Part shown: positions 41,395 to 49,933 of the stretch, one piece after another
Position numbering within the stretch: the first letter of the stretch is position 1
Layout: each line of letters starts with the position of its first letter
Assembly (NCBI RefSeq): GCF_014200435.1
Contig: NZ_JACHBR010000002.1
Coordinates: 920,501 to 984,500 of the forward strand
Source of the DNA: Sphaerisporangium krabiense
GTDB taxonomy: Bacteria; Actinomycetota; Actinomycetes; Streptosporangiales; Streptosporangiaceae
DNA length: 64,000 bases
Reading direction: 5' to 3'
Translations under genes and position numbers: made by a program
The notes under the pieces: generated by a model
The model's input: the letters and a program-made list of their open reading frames with translations, nothing else
What the model was told of the DNA's origin: nothing
The model's database searches: none

Positions 41395-41441
41395 ACACAA
41401 CTTATAGGGGTTGTTGCGCGCCGCGCCACTAGATGTAGGAT
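41395..41441 (+). promoter_or_regulatory. nrdAB promoter with two NrdR-like boxes
   Basis: Box 1 (ACACAACTTATAGGGG, 41395-41410) and box 2 (CCACTAGATGTAGGAT, 41426-41441) match the NrdR consensus ACACWATATATWGTGT at 12 and 11 of 16 positions. Their centres are 31 bp apart, three helical turns, as in known NrdR regulons. Box 2 overlaps a consensus-like -10, TAGGAT (41436-41441). NrdR would repress when dATP is high. Confidence 0.7.
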
Positions 41442-41442
41442 C

Positions 41443-41614
41443 CATGCTCGTCGCTGGTTCGCTTCGGCGAGGTAAGAGGGAAGCCGGTGTGAGTCCGGCG
41501 CTGCCCCGCAGCGGTGAGCGGGAACGACCGCCGTCACAAGGCACTGGGCCGCAGGGCCCGGGAAGCGACGGCCAGTAGGGGTGTGCCGTGCGCCCGCGAG
41601 CCCGAAGACCTGCC
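41443..41614 (+). ncRNA. cobalamin riboswitch upstream of nrdAB
   Basis: Conserved aptamer parts appear in order: GGTAAGAGGGAAGCCGGTG, GAGTCCGGCGCTGCCCCGC, AGCGGTGA, GGCACTGGG, and the terminal B12 box AGCCCGAAGACCTGCC (41599-41614). Streptomycete nrdABS operons have such a switch; there B12 shuts down class I reductase when the B12-dependent class II enzyme can work. The same logic is expected here. A separate class II gene is not in the window. Confidence 0.92.
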
Positions 41615-41695
41615 CGTGACGTCGTCCAGGCCCCGAGGGAGGGCCGCGAGACGAGGTCGTCCCGGCATGCCCGCATGAGGGCCGCCGGGCCATGT

Positions 41696-41739
41696 CTTCG
41701 TGCGCTCCTTCCTCGCGGCACCCCGTTCGCACGAAGGAG
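41696..41739 (+). promoter_or_regulatory. ribosome-site-sequestering hairpins before nrdA
   Basis: The nrdA Shine-Dalgarno AAGGAG (41734-41739) can be hidden by either of two helices. One pairs CTTCGTGCG (41696-41704) with CGCACGAAG (41728-41736), 9 bp. The other pairs CTCCTTC (41705-41711) with GAAGGAG (41733-41739), 7 bp. They share the downstream strand and exclude each other, a plausible expression platform for translational control by the riboswitch. Confidence 0.6.
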
Positions 41740-41746
41740 ACAGCAG

Positions 41747-44005
41747 GTGACCGTGACCGACGCGGTGACTCACCCGGCGAGTGACGCGGCGACCGTCCCG
41801 CCCCCGGCCTACCGGCGGGACGCGGCCGGCGAGCGACGGCGGCTCGCCATCGAGGAGGCCGCCGCCCGGGTCATCGCCGACCCGGAGAACTCCCGCCTCG
41901 CCGCCCGGCTGCTCGCCGAGGAGATCGCCGAGGAGGCGGCGGCGCACGGCGTGCGGAGGTTCTCGGAGTCGGTCGCGGCCACGCACGCCGCGGGCCTGGT
42001 CCACGACCGGCTCGCCGCGTTCGTCCGGGACCACGCCGCCGCGCTGGACGCTCTCACCGACCCGGAGGGGGACGGCCGCTTCGAGTACTTCGGGCTGCGC
42101 ACCGTCTACGACCGCTACCTGCTGCGCCACCCCGTCACCCGGGGCGTCCTCGAGACCCCGCAGCACTTCTTCCTGCGCGTCGCCTGCGGCCTCGCGCGGA
42201 CCGTCGCCGAGGCCGGCGAGCTGTACCGGCTGATCTCCACGCTGTCGTACCTGCCGAGCTCGCCCACGCTGTTCAACTCCGGCACCCGCAGGCCCCAGCT
42301 CTCCTCGTGCTTCCTGCTGGACTCCCCGCGCGACGAGCTGGACGGCATCTACCAGCGGTACGCCCAGGTGGCGCGCCTGTCGAAGTACGCGGGCGGCATC
42401 GGCATCGCCTGGACCAGGGTCCGCGCGCGCGGCTCGCTGATCCGGGGCACCAACGGGCTGTCCAACGGCATCGTCCCCTGGCTGCGCACGCTGGACGCCA
42501 GCGTCGCCGCCGTCAACCAGGGCGGGCGGCGCAAGGGCGCGGCCTGCGTCTACCTCGAACCCTGGCACGCCGACGTCGAGGAGTTCCTCGAACTGCGCGA
42601 CAACACCGGCGAGGACGCCCGGCGCACCCACAACCTGAACCTGGCCAACTGGGTGCCCGACGAGTTCATGCGCAGGGTCGAGGCCGACGCCGAGTGGTCG
42701 CTGTTCGACCCCAAGGAGGTCCCGGAGCTGACCGACCTGTGGGGTGAGGCGTTCGAGACCGCCTACCGCGAGGCCGAGGCCGCCGGACGGCAGGTCCGCA
42801 AGGTGCCCGCCCGCGCGCTGTACGGCCGCATGATGCGCACGCTCGCCCAGACCGGCAACGGCTGGATGACGTTCAAGGACGCCGCCAACCGCGCGTCCAA
42901 CCAGACGGCGCTGCCGGAGAACGTCATCCACCTGTCCAACCTCTGCACCGAGATCCTGGAGGTGACCAGCGACGCCGAGACCGCGGTGTGCAACCTCGGC
43001 TCGGTCAACCTGGCCGCCCACCTGACCGGCGGCGGGCTCGACTGGGCGCGGCTGCGCGCCACGGTGGCGACCGCCGTCCGGTTCCTGGACAGGTCCATCG
43101 ACCTCGGCTACTACCCGACGCCCGAGGCCGAGGCCGCCAACAGGCGCTGGCGCCCGATCGGGCTCGGCGTGATGGGCCTGGCCGACGTGTTCTTCGCGCT
43201 GCGCCTGCCCTTCGACGCGCCCGAGGCGCTGGCCCTGTCCACGCGCGTCGCCGAGGAGATCGCGCTCGCCGCCTACCGGACGTCCTGCGACCTGGCCGAG
43301 GAGCTCGGCGCCCACCCGTCCTACGGCGACACGCGGGCGGCGCGCGGGACGCTGCACCCGGACCACTACGCCGACGCCCGGCCCGTCCACCCCGGCGAGT
43401 GGGCGGCGCTGCGCGAGCGCGTCGCCGCCACCGGCCTGCGCAACTCGCTGATGATCGCGATCGCTCCGACGGCGACCATCGCCTCGATCGCCGGATGCTA
43501 CGAGTGCATCGAGCCGCAGGTGTCCAACGTCTTCAAGCGCGAGACCCTGTCGGGGGAGTTCCTGCAGGTCAACCGCTACCTGGTGCGCGACCTGCGGGAG
43601 CGCGGGCTGTGGACGCCCGAGGTCAGGGACGCGATCAAGCGGGCGGACGGCTCGGTCCAGGACATCGCGTCCATCCCCGAGGACCTGCGCGCGCTGTACC
43701 GCACCGCGTGGGAGCTGCCGCAGAAGGCGCTGATCGACATGGCCGCGGCGCGCCAGCCGTACGTCGACCAGTCGCAGTCGCTGAACCTGTTCATGGCGGC
43801 CCCGACCATCGGCAAGCTGTCCTCGATGTACGCCTACGCCTGGCGCGCGGGGCTGAAGACGACCTACTACCTGCGCTCCCGCCCGGCCACCCGCATCGCG
43901 CAGACCACCGTCGCCGTCCCCGCCACGGCGTCCGCGACGCCCTCGGAGCCCGAGGCCGTCGCCTGTTCCCTGGAGAACCCCGAGATCTGCGAGGCGTGCC
44001 AGTGA
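41747..44005 (+). CDS. nrdA: class I ribonucleoside-diphosphate reductase, alpha subunit
   Basis: This 752-aa catalytic subunit reduces ribonucleotides to deoxyribonucleotides. Active-site residues are in place: QLSSCFLLDSP (first redox Cys), NLCTEILEVTS (Asn-Cys-Glu radical triad), AVCNLGSVNL (second redox Cys), and NLFMAAPTIGKLSSMYAYAWRAGLKTTYYLR (radical-transfer tyrosines). It ends CSLENPEICEACQ with the shuttle cysteines. No N-terminal ATP-cone is seen, so overall activity control by dATP at that site is absent, as in related streptomycete enzymes. GTG 41747 lies 7 nt after AAGGAG. Expression is under NrdR boxes and a B12 riboswitch. Confidence 0.95.
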   Translation: MTVTDAVTHPASDAATVPPPAYRRDAAGERRRLAIEEAAARVIADPENSRLAARLLAEEIAEEAAAHGVRRFSESVAATHAAGLVHDRLAAFVRDHAAALDALTDPEGDGRFEYFGLRTVYDRYLLRHPVTRGVLETPQHFFLRVACGLARTVAEAGELYRLISTLSYLPSSPTLFNSGTRRPQLSSCFLLDSPRDELDGIYQRYAQVARLSKYAGGIGIAWTRVRARGSLIRGTNGLSNGIVPWLRTLDASVAAVNQGGRRKGAACVYLEPWHADVEEFLELRDNTGEDARRTHNLNLANWVPDEFMRRVEADAEWSLFDPKEVPELTDLWGEAFETAYREAEAAGRQVRKVPARALYGRMMRTLAQTGNGWMTFKDAANRASNQTALPENVIHLSNLCTEILEVTSDAETAVCNLGSVNLAAHLTGGGLDWARLRATVATAVRFLDRSIDLGYYPTPEAEAANRRWRPIGLGVMGLADVFFALRLPFDAPEALALSTRVAEEIALAAYRTSCDLAEELGAHPSYGDTRAARGTLHPDHYADARPVHPGEWAALRERVAATGLRNSLMIAIAPTATIASIAGCYECIEPQVSNVFKRETLSGEFLQVNRYLVRDLRERGLWTPEVRDAIKRADGSVQDIASIPEDLRALYRTAWELPQKALIDMAAARQPYVDQSQSLNLFMAAPTIGKLSSMYAYAWRAGLKTTYYLRSRPATRIAQTTVAVPATASATPSEPEAVACSLENPEICEACQ

Positions 44006-45000
44006 TGCTGCTCGACCCCGGCATGAACCTGACCCTGCGTCCGATGCGCTACCCGGACTTCTACGAGCGCTACCGGGCCGCGATCCGCAACACCTGGACG
44101 GTCGAGGAGGTGGACCTGCAGTCCGACCTCGCCGACCTCGCCCGGCTCGGCCCGCAGGAGCGCCACCTGATCAACCGCCTGGTGGCCTTCTTCGCCACCG
44201 GTGACTCGATCGTCGCCAACAACCTCGTGCTCAACCTGTACCAGCACGTCAACGCGCCCGAGGCGCGGCTGTACCTGTCGCGGCAGCTCTTCGAGGAGGC
44301 CGTGCACGTGCAGTTCTACCTCACGCTGCTCGACACCTACCTGCCCGACCACGACGAGCGGGCCAAGGCGTTCGCGGCGATCGAGCACATCCCGTCCATC
44401 CGGGACAAGGCCGAGTTCTGCTTCCGCTGGATCGACTCCATCGAGGGGCTGGCCCGGCTGGAGACCCGCGACGACCGGCGGGCCTTCCTGCTCAACCTGA
44501 TCTGCTTCGCCGCGTGCATCGAGGGGCTGTTCTTCTACGGTGCCTTCGCGTACGTGTACTGGCTGCGTTCGCGCGGCCTGCTCGGCGGGCTGGCCACCGG
44601 GACGAACTGGGTGTTCCGCGACGAGTCCATGCACATGGAGTTCGCGTTCGCGGTCGTGGACACCGTGCGGGCCGAGGAGCCCGAGCTGTTCGACGACGAG
44701 ATGGGCGCCCAGGTGACCCGCATGATCGAGGAGGCGGTCGCCGCGGAGCTCGCGTTCGCCCGCGACCTCTGCGGCGAGGGCGTCGCCGGGATGACGGCCG
44801 AGGGCATGCGCGAGTACCTGGAGTACGTCGCCGACCGGCGTCTGGCCCGGCTGGGCCTGCCGCCGCGTTACGGGTCGGCCAACCCGTTCGCCTTCATGGA
44901 GCTCCAGGACGTGCAGGAGCTGGCGAACTTCTTCGAGCGGCGCGTGTCGGCCTACCAGGTGGCCGTGGAGGGCACGGTGCGCCTGGACGAGGCGTTCTGA
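44005..45000 (+). CDS. nrdB: class I ribonucleoside-diphosphate reductase, beta subunit
   Basis: This 331-aa radical-generating subunit pairs with the NrdA just upstream. Diiron ligands are visible in WTVEEVDLQSD, FEEAVHVQFY (Glu and His ligands) and DESMHMEFAF (ExxH). The tyrosine four residues after the first ligand His (HVQFY) matches the radical-bearing Tyr122 of Escherichia coli NrdB. ATG 44005 shares its first base with the nrdA stop (TGATG), so the two are coupled; GTG 44002 is an alternative. Unlike the streptomycete operon, no nrdS regulator gene follows. Confidence 0.95.
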   Translation: MLLDPGMNLTLRPMRYPDFYERYRAAIRNTWTVEEVDLQSDLADLARLGPQERHLINRLVAFFATGDSIVANNLVLNLYQHVNAPEARLYLSRQLFEEAVHVQFYLTLLDTYLPDHDERAKAFAAIEHIPSIRDKAEFCFRWIDSIEGLARLETRDDRRAFLLNLICFAACIEGLFFYGAFAYVYWLRSRGLLGGLATGTNWVFRDESMHMEFAFAVVDTVRAEEPELFDDEMGAQVTRMIEEAVAAELAFARDLCGEGVAGMTAEGMREYLEYVADRRLARLGLPPRYGSANPFAFMELQDVQELANFFERRVSAYQVAVEGTVRLDEAF

Positions 45001-45302
45001 CCCGCCGTCCCCGCCGTGGCGTATGAGCCATGTCTCTCTTTTTCATGATTCGTAATTCGATGTCTGGTTAGAACTGCGCGAGAGCCGGCGCGTGGCCCTG
45101 GGGCCCGCGCCGGTGGCACGTCCGTGAGCGGTGCCGCTGGAGGCCGCTGAAGGCCGCGGGAGGAGGTGATCGATTCCACCCCGGACTCGTGTGAAATGCC
45201 TGGTTCTGTGATGATTCGTGGTGACCAGCCGCGGCCCCGGGGGCCGGCGGAGGCCACGATCCCCCGCCCTGACGGGAGCCGACGACGAAGGGGGCGCCGC
45301 CG
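45001..45302. other. 302-bp gene-free region after nrdB
   Basis: No gene is supported on either strand. A hairpin, CCGGCGCG (45085-45092) with CGCGCCGG (45106-45113), may terminate the nrd transcript. The stretch from 45016 to 45076 is unusually AT-rich for this genome. The right end gives the MscS ribosome site GAAGGGGG (45287-45294). Confidence 0.5.
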
Positions 45303-46517
45303 GTGCCATCGCTAGGGAGCTGGACGCTGCTCGTGCTCACGGTCGTCGCGGCGATCGTCGCGGTCGAGCTGCTGCGGAGGCTGCTGAAGTCGCGCCGGGT
45401 CAACGGCAGGTTCTCCCTGGCCGGGCCGCTGGTCGAGCGCTGCACCTGGCCGGGCTTCGCCACCGCGGGCGTGGTCGCGTTCAACACGGTGTACGTCCCC
45501 GGCATGACGGGGAACACCGGCGCCGACGGCCGCCCCGTCCCGGGCCCGAGCGGCAACGCGATCGAGCAGGTCGTCACCCTCCTGCTCATCGCCTGCGTCG
45601 CCTGGCTGGTCATCCAGGCCGCCTACGCCGTCACCGACGTGGTGCTGGAACGGCTCGGCACGGTCGAGGGCGAGGGCAACCGCAGGGCGCGGCGCATCCG
45701 GACGCAGATCGCGCTGGTCCGCCGGGTCGCCGCCGCCGTGATCATCATCGTGGCCATGGGCGCCATGCTGTTCAGCTTCCCCGCCGTCCGCGCCCTCGGC
45801 GCGGGGCTGCTGGCCTCGGCGGGCATCGCGGGCGTGGTCGCGGGCATCGCGGCGCAGTCCACGCTCAGCAACCTCATCGCCGGGCTGCAGCTCGCCTTCA
45901 GCGACGCCATCCGCCTGGACGACGCGGTGGTGGTGGACGGCGAGTGGGGCCGCATCGAGGAGCTGACGCTGACCTACGTCGTCGTGCGCCTGTGGGACGA
46001 GCGGCGGCTGATCCTGCCGGTCTCCTACTTCACCACCAACCCGTTCGAGAACTGGACCCGCTACGAGAGCCGGGTCATCGGCCACGTCCTGCTGTACGTC
46101 GACTGGTCGGTCCCGGTGGACGAGCTCAGGACCGAGTTGTACCGGCGGCTGCGCGACCATCCGCTGTGGGACCAGAAGGACTGGTCGGTCCAGGTCACCG
46201 GCGTCCAGCCCAACGGCCTGGTGGAGCTGCGCGCGCTCATGAGCGCCTCCGACGCCCCGAGCGTGTGGGACCTGAAGTGCGACATGCGCGAGCACCTGGT
46301 CGCCTACGTCCGCGAGAAGTACCCCGAGGCCCTGCCGCGCCTGCGGGTCGAGGAGACCGCGTTCCCCGGCGGCCCCGAGCGCACGGGGACCCGGCCGGGC
46401 GCGGGCCTGCTCGGCGGGCCCCGCACGCCCTACCCCGACGACGTCGCCGGCTCCCAGCCGGACGGCGGCCCTCCTCCGAAGGCCGACGCCGACGCCGACG
46501 CGGGCCCGGCACGCTGA
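45303..46517 (+). CDS. MscS-family mechanosensitive channel
   Basis: This 404-aa membrane protein has transmembrane segments at residues about 5-25, 80-105 and 140-190. The pore helix shows the glycine/alanine pattern of MscS (ALGAGLLASAGIAGVVAGIAAQSTLSNLIAG). A beta domain follows (LQLAFSDAIRLDDAVVVDGEWGRIEELTLTYVVVRLWDERRLILP, SYFTTNPFENWTR), then an alpha/beta C-terminal domain and a disordered Pro/Gly/Asp tail. Such channels open on hypo-osmotic stretch to release solutes. GTG 45303 has GAAGGGGG 8 nt upstream. It is monocistronic and converges with the repeat/membrane protein gene. Confidence 0.93.
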   Translation: MPSLGSWTLLVLTVVAAIVAVELLRRLLKSRRVNGRFSLAGPLVERCTWPGFATAGVVAFNTVYVPGMTGNTGADGRPVPGPSGNAIEQVVTLLLIACVAWLVIQAAYAVTDVVLERLGTVEGEGNRRARRIRTQIALVRRVAAAVIIIVAMGAMLFSFPAVRALGAGLLASAGIAGVVAGIAAQSTLSNLIAGLQLAFSDAIRLDDAVVVDGEWGRIEELTLTYVVVRLWDERRLILPVSYFTTNPFENWTRYESRVIGHVLLYVDWSVPVDELRTELYRRLRDHPLWDQKDWSVQVTGVQPNGLVELRALMSASDAPSVWDLKCDMREHLVAYVREKYPEALPRLRVEETAFPGGPERTGTRPGAGLLGGPRTPYPDDVAGSQPDGGPPPKADADADAGPAR

Positions 46518-46574
46518 CCGGACCGCGGCACGGCCCCGCGCGCGGCGGACGCGCGGCTCGGCCGGACGCGCGGC

Positions 46575-48149
46575 TCAGCCGGCCTGCGGCCGCAGCACCC
46601 GCGTGGCCCCCGCGATCAGCGCCGTCGCGAGGATCCACCCGGAGGCGATGAGCACGTTCGCCAGCCACTGCGTCCACCCCACCGGCTCCCACGCGGCGCG
46701 CTGCTCGAAGACGCTCACCGGCACCAGCAGGTCCAGCGTGTAGGGGAAGGCGTGGAAGACGCGCCGCTCGTCCAGGCCCACCTGGGAGGGCGGGTACAGC
46801 GTGAACACCACCGTGCCCGCGACGAGCAGCAGCCCGAACCACACCCCGGCCAGCCACGCGCGGTGCCCGTACCCGACGGCGACGTCCAGCACGTACCCGC
46901 CCGTCCGGCCCGCGACGCCGAGCGTGGCCCGCCGCGCCCGCTGCTTGGCCAGCAGGACGGCACGGGCCTCCTGGTCGTGGCCGATCCTGCGGTACCAGGT
47001 GGCGAGCTGCTCGTAGGGATGCGGACGGTAGCCCTCGGGGTCGCGCGCCAGCCAGGACAGGCGGTCGGCCAGCGTCATGCCGCCGCGCAGCGACTCGACG
47101 GTGAAGCCGTTGAGCCGCACGGCCGCGGGGTAGGAGCCGGCGGCGTCGAGCAGGACGCCGATCCGCGAGTATCCGAGGTTCACCTCCCCGCTCATCGACG
47201 TCGGCCGCAGGATCAGCTCGTCCACCTGCATGTGGCTGAGGTGCAGGCACCGCTCGCTCCCGGGCGCCGACAGCACCGCCTTGTCGAACGACAGCACCCC
47301 TCCCACCCGGGCGCCGCGGAGCCGGACCGTGCCCACGGCGGTGAAGCCGCCGCTGAACTCGATGCTGGACGCCTGCAGGTGGTCGGCGTACACGGCGTGC
47401 CCGCCCTCATTCTCGATCACGGCGCGCTGCAGGTACAGGCCGCTGTTGAAGCGTGCCCCGATCATGCGCAGGCCACCCTGCGCGCGCAGGTCGCGGCAGA
47501 ACGCGCCGCCGTCCACGGTCAGGCCGCCCGCCCAGAGCGCCCACTGGTTCTGGTCCCAGCCGCGCTCGCGCTTCTCGGCGTCGGTGAACGGGCGGCGGGC
47601 GTTCTCCAGGTAGCTCTCGGAGGCTCCGCCATCGGGGTCGGGCGGGTGCAGGACGGTCCTGGCCAGGCGGAGCTGCCCGGTGATGTGCGCGTTGTCGAGC
47701 CGTAAGCCGGCGCGGATCGTGCAGTCGTCCAGCTCCAGCATCCCGTCGATCGTGCAGCGCGCCGCGCGCAGCCGGTAGATGTCGCAGCCGCGGAACCGCA
47801 CACCCTTGGCGGTGGTGTCGGTCAGCGAGACGATGCCCGGCAGGTGGCAGTTCAGCAGGTGGAGCTTGGTGGTGAGCGCGGCGTCGGAGAGGTCGAGGTT
47901 CCCGGGGACGTGCGCCCCGGCCAGCCGCAGCCCCGCGACCTGCCCGGGTTCCGGCGGGTTGGCGCCCAGCATGAGCGCGGCGATCACCTCGGCCCGCACC
48001 GTGCGCGCCCGTCCCCAGGAGGCGCCCTTCGCGGGGTCGTCGGCGCCGGGGTCCCCGCTGCGCAGGTCCACCCACGCGCCGGAGGGGTAGGCGTCCCACA
48101 CCCGTCGCTCCGCGGCGGTCAGCCGCCGGAACGGTCGTGATCTCCGCAC
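46575..48149 (-). CDS. pentapeptide-like repeat protein with C-terminal membrane segments
   Basis: The 524-aa product opens LTAAERRVWDAYPSGAWVDLRSGD. It then has about 300 residues with loosely repeated A/L-x-L-x-x-A/S patterns that suggest a right-handed beta-helix (GLRLAGAHVPGNLDLSDAAL, GLRLDNAHITGQLRLARTVL). A soluble helix-rich part containing YEQLATWYRRIGHDQEARAVLLAKQR follows, then two transmembrane segments near the end. Related proteins in actinomycetes carry a 'membrane-associated oxidoreductase' label, but no cofactor motif is visible here. GTG 48149 lies 6 nt after a TAGAGT -10 (48161-48156), so the mRNA is probably leaderless. Confidence 0.7.
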   Translation of the reverse strand: MRRSRPFRRLTAAERRVWDAYPSGAWVDLRSGDPGADDPAKGASWGRARTVRAEVIAALMLGANPPEPGQVAGLRLAGAHVPGNLDLSDAALTTKLHLLNCHLPGIVSLTDTTAKGVRFRGCDIYRLRAARCTIDGMLELDDCTIRAGLRLDNAHITGQLRLARTVLHPPDPDGGASESYLENARRPFTDAEKRERGWDQNQWALWAGGLTVDGGAFCRDLRAQGGLRMIGARFNSGLYLQRAVIENEGGHAVYADHLQASSIEFSGGFTAVGTVRLRGARVGGVLSFDKAVLSAPGSERCLHLSHMQVDELILRPTSMSGEVNLGYSRIGVLLDAAGSYPAAVRLNGFTVESLRGGMTLADRLSWLARDPEGYRPHPYEQLATWYRRIGHDQEARAVLLAKQRARRATLGVAGRTGGYVLDVAVGYGHRAWLAGVWFGLLLVAGTVVFTLYPPSQVGLDERRVFHAFPYTLDLLVPVSVFEQRAAWEPVGWTQWLANVLIASGWILATALIAGATRVLRPQAG

Positions 48150-48235
48150 ACCTGGACTCTAGCGCGACGGCCCCGCCTCCGGCCGGTATGAAGTCCCATG
48201 GATCGGGGCAATCCAGTCCGGCCGTACGGCGTGGG

Positions 48236-48547
48236 TCAGTCGGGTTCGATGTGGATCGCCCGCTCCTCGGCCGACAGGTCGCCGTCGTCCGCTCCGAGGT
48301 CCTCGGCGTACTCCTCGGACTCTCTGTCCGGGCGGGCGCCCTCGTCGGGGGCCACCAGCCGGTGCTCCTCGCGCGGCGAACGGGCGCGGTCGGGGGCCTC
48401 CCGCCACAGGCGGCGATCGAGGTCGTCGCGCTGCCGCGGGTCGTCCGGGGTGATCTCGTAGCCGATGGGCAGGTTGTCGGTCCACTCCTCGATCTCGGTC
48501 AACTGCTCGTCGTCGCCCATGTCGGGCTCGCGTCTGGTCTCGCTCAT
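48236..48547 (-). CDS. DUF5709-like acidic protein
   Basis: The 103-aa product is very acidic and looks disordered. It contains the DUF5709-type blocks: a central LDRRLWREAPD, then HRLVAPDEGARPDRESEEYAEDLG and a C-terminal SAEERAIHIEPD. No function is known for the family. The start MSETRREPDMGDDEQ at 48547 is plausible, with a second ATG at residue 10. It stands alone between the membrane repeat protein and glgC. Confidence 0.75.
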   Translation of the reverse strand: MSETRREPDMGDDEQLTEIEEWTDNLPIGYEITPDDPRQRDDLDRRLWREAPDRARSPREEHRLVAPDEGARPDRESEEYAEDLGADDGDLSAEERAIHIEPD

Positions 48548-48632
48548 ACGCCGGGCCCTACCCCCGAACGGTCACATGTTGCCAAATCTCCGGCATGGGA
48601 TCGGGCAACGGACGTGAGATCCTCGCCGGTCG

Positions 48633-49865
48633 CTACCGCTCGACGATCTCGTTCTTGCCGATCACCACCACGCCCCCGCGGGTCACCGCGAAGCGCGAGC
48701 GGTCGTAGTCGGCGTCCACGCCGATGCGCGCCCCGTCCGGGATCACCACGTTCTTGTCGATGATCGCGCGCCGCACCACCGCGCCCCGGCCGATCTTCAC
48801 GCCGTGCATGAGCACCGAGTCCTCCACCTGGGAGTGGGAGTGCAGCACCACCCCTGGCGACAGGATCGACCGCCGCGCCGTGCCGCCGGAGACGATCACG
48901 CCGGGGGAGACCATCGAGTCCAGCGCGTGCCCCACCCGGTCGCCGTCCTCGTGGACGAACTTGGCGGGCGGCAGCGGGTCGTGGCCGGTGTAGATCGGCC
49001 AGCGGTCGTTGTAGAGGTTGAACACCGGCTGGGCGGACACCAGGTCCATGTGCGCGTCGTAATAGGCGTCCAGGGTGCCGACGTCCCGCCAGTAGCCGCG
49101 GTCGCGCTCGGTGGAGCCGGGCACCAGGTTGTGCGCGAAGTCGTACACCTCCGCGCCGCCGGACTTCACGAACATCGGGATCACGTCGCCGCCCAGGTCG
49201 TGCCTGCTGCTCGGGTCCAGCGCGTCCTCGCGCAGCGCGTCGATCATCGCCTGGGTCCTGAAGACGTAGTTGCCCATCGAGGCGTAGATCTGGTCGGGGG
49301 CGTCCGGCAGGCCGATGGCGTCCTTGGGCTTCTCGCGGAACGCGACGATCCTGCGCCCGGCGGGATCGGTCTCGATCACGCCGAACTGGTCGGCCAGCGA
49401 CAGCGGCTGCCGGATGGCGGCGACCGTCACGTCCGCGCCGGAGTCGATGTGCTGGTCCACCATCTGGCGCGGGTCCATGCGGTAGATGTGGTCGGCGCCG
49501 AACACGATGCAGTGCTCGGGCAGCTCGTCGTAGATCAGGTTCAGGTTCTGGAACAACGCGTCGGCCGACCCGGCGAACCAGCGCGGGCCGAGCCGCTGCT
49601 GGGCGGGCACAGGGGTGACGTAGTTGCCGAGCATGGTCGACATCCGCCAGGTGCGCGAGACGTGCCGGTCCAGGCTGTGGCTCTTGTACTGGGTCAGCAC
49701 GACCATGCGCAGGAAGCCGCCGTTGGCCAGGTTGGACAGCACGAAGTCGACCAGGCGGTAGATCCCGCCGAAGGGCACCGCGGGCTTGGCGCGGTCGGCC
49801 GTCAGCGGCATCAGGCGCTTCCCCTCGCCACCGGCCAGCACGATCGCGAGGATTCTCGTCGTCAT
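48633..49865 (-). CDS. glgC: glucose-1-phosphate adenylyltransferase (ADP-glucose pyrophosphorylase)
   Basis: This 410-aa enzyme makes ADP-glucose from ATP and glucose-1-phosphate. Motifs: [26 protein letters not shown] (nucleotide loop), [10 protein letters not shown]-type segment ([16 protein letters not shown]), [30 protein letters not shown] and [20 protein letters not shown]-terminal left-handed beta-helix follows ([30 protein letters not shown]). ATG 49865 is 7 nt behind TAACGT (49878-49873), so it is likely leaderless. It is divergent from glgM, the same arrangement as in mycobacteria, where both feed the maltose-1-phosphate/GlgE route to alpha-glucan. Confidence 0.96.
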   Translation of the reverse strand: MTTRILAIVLAGGEGKRLMPLTADRAKPAVPFGGIYRLVDFVLSNLANGGFLRMVVLTQYKSHSLDRHVSRTWRMSTMLGNYVTPVPAQQRLGPRWFAGSADALFQNLNLIYDELPEHCIVFGADHIYRMDPRQMVDQHIDSGADVTVAAIRQPLSLADQFGVIETDPAGRRIVAFREKPKDAIGLPDAPDQIYASMGNYVFRTQAMIDALREDALDPSSRHDLGGDVIPMFVKSGGAEVYDFAHNLVPGSTERDRGYWRDVGTLDAYYDAHMDLVSAQPVFNLYNDRWPIYTGHDPLPPAKFVHEDGDRVGHALDSMVSPGVIVSGGTARRSILSPGVVLHSHSQVEDSVLMHGVKIGRGAVVRRAIIDKNVVIPDGARIGVDADYDRSRFAVTRGGVVVIGKNEIVER

Positions 49866-49872
49866 GGCACCG

Positions 49873-49927
49873 ACGTTACCCGCCTTTACCATGCCCAATC
49901 CGACGAAACACCGGCGAACGCTAAGGT
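49873..49927. promoter_or_regulatory. divergent leaderless promoters of glgC and glgM
   Basis: Two -10 hexamers face opposite ways in the 68-bp gap: TAACGT (49878-49873) toward glgC and TAAGGT (49922-49927) toward glgM. Each ends 6-7 nt before its ATG with no ribosome site between. Recognisable -35 elements are poor. Confidence 0.55.
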
Positions 49928-49933
49928 CGTCCC

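Noticed and set aside
38055-41732. 1,225-codon minus-strand frame covering the polyprenyl synthase and beyond
   Set aside because: Only the first 338 codons upstream of its stop are a real protein starting at 39071; the rest is antisense to the lipoprotein and overlaps another confident gene.
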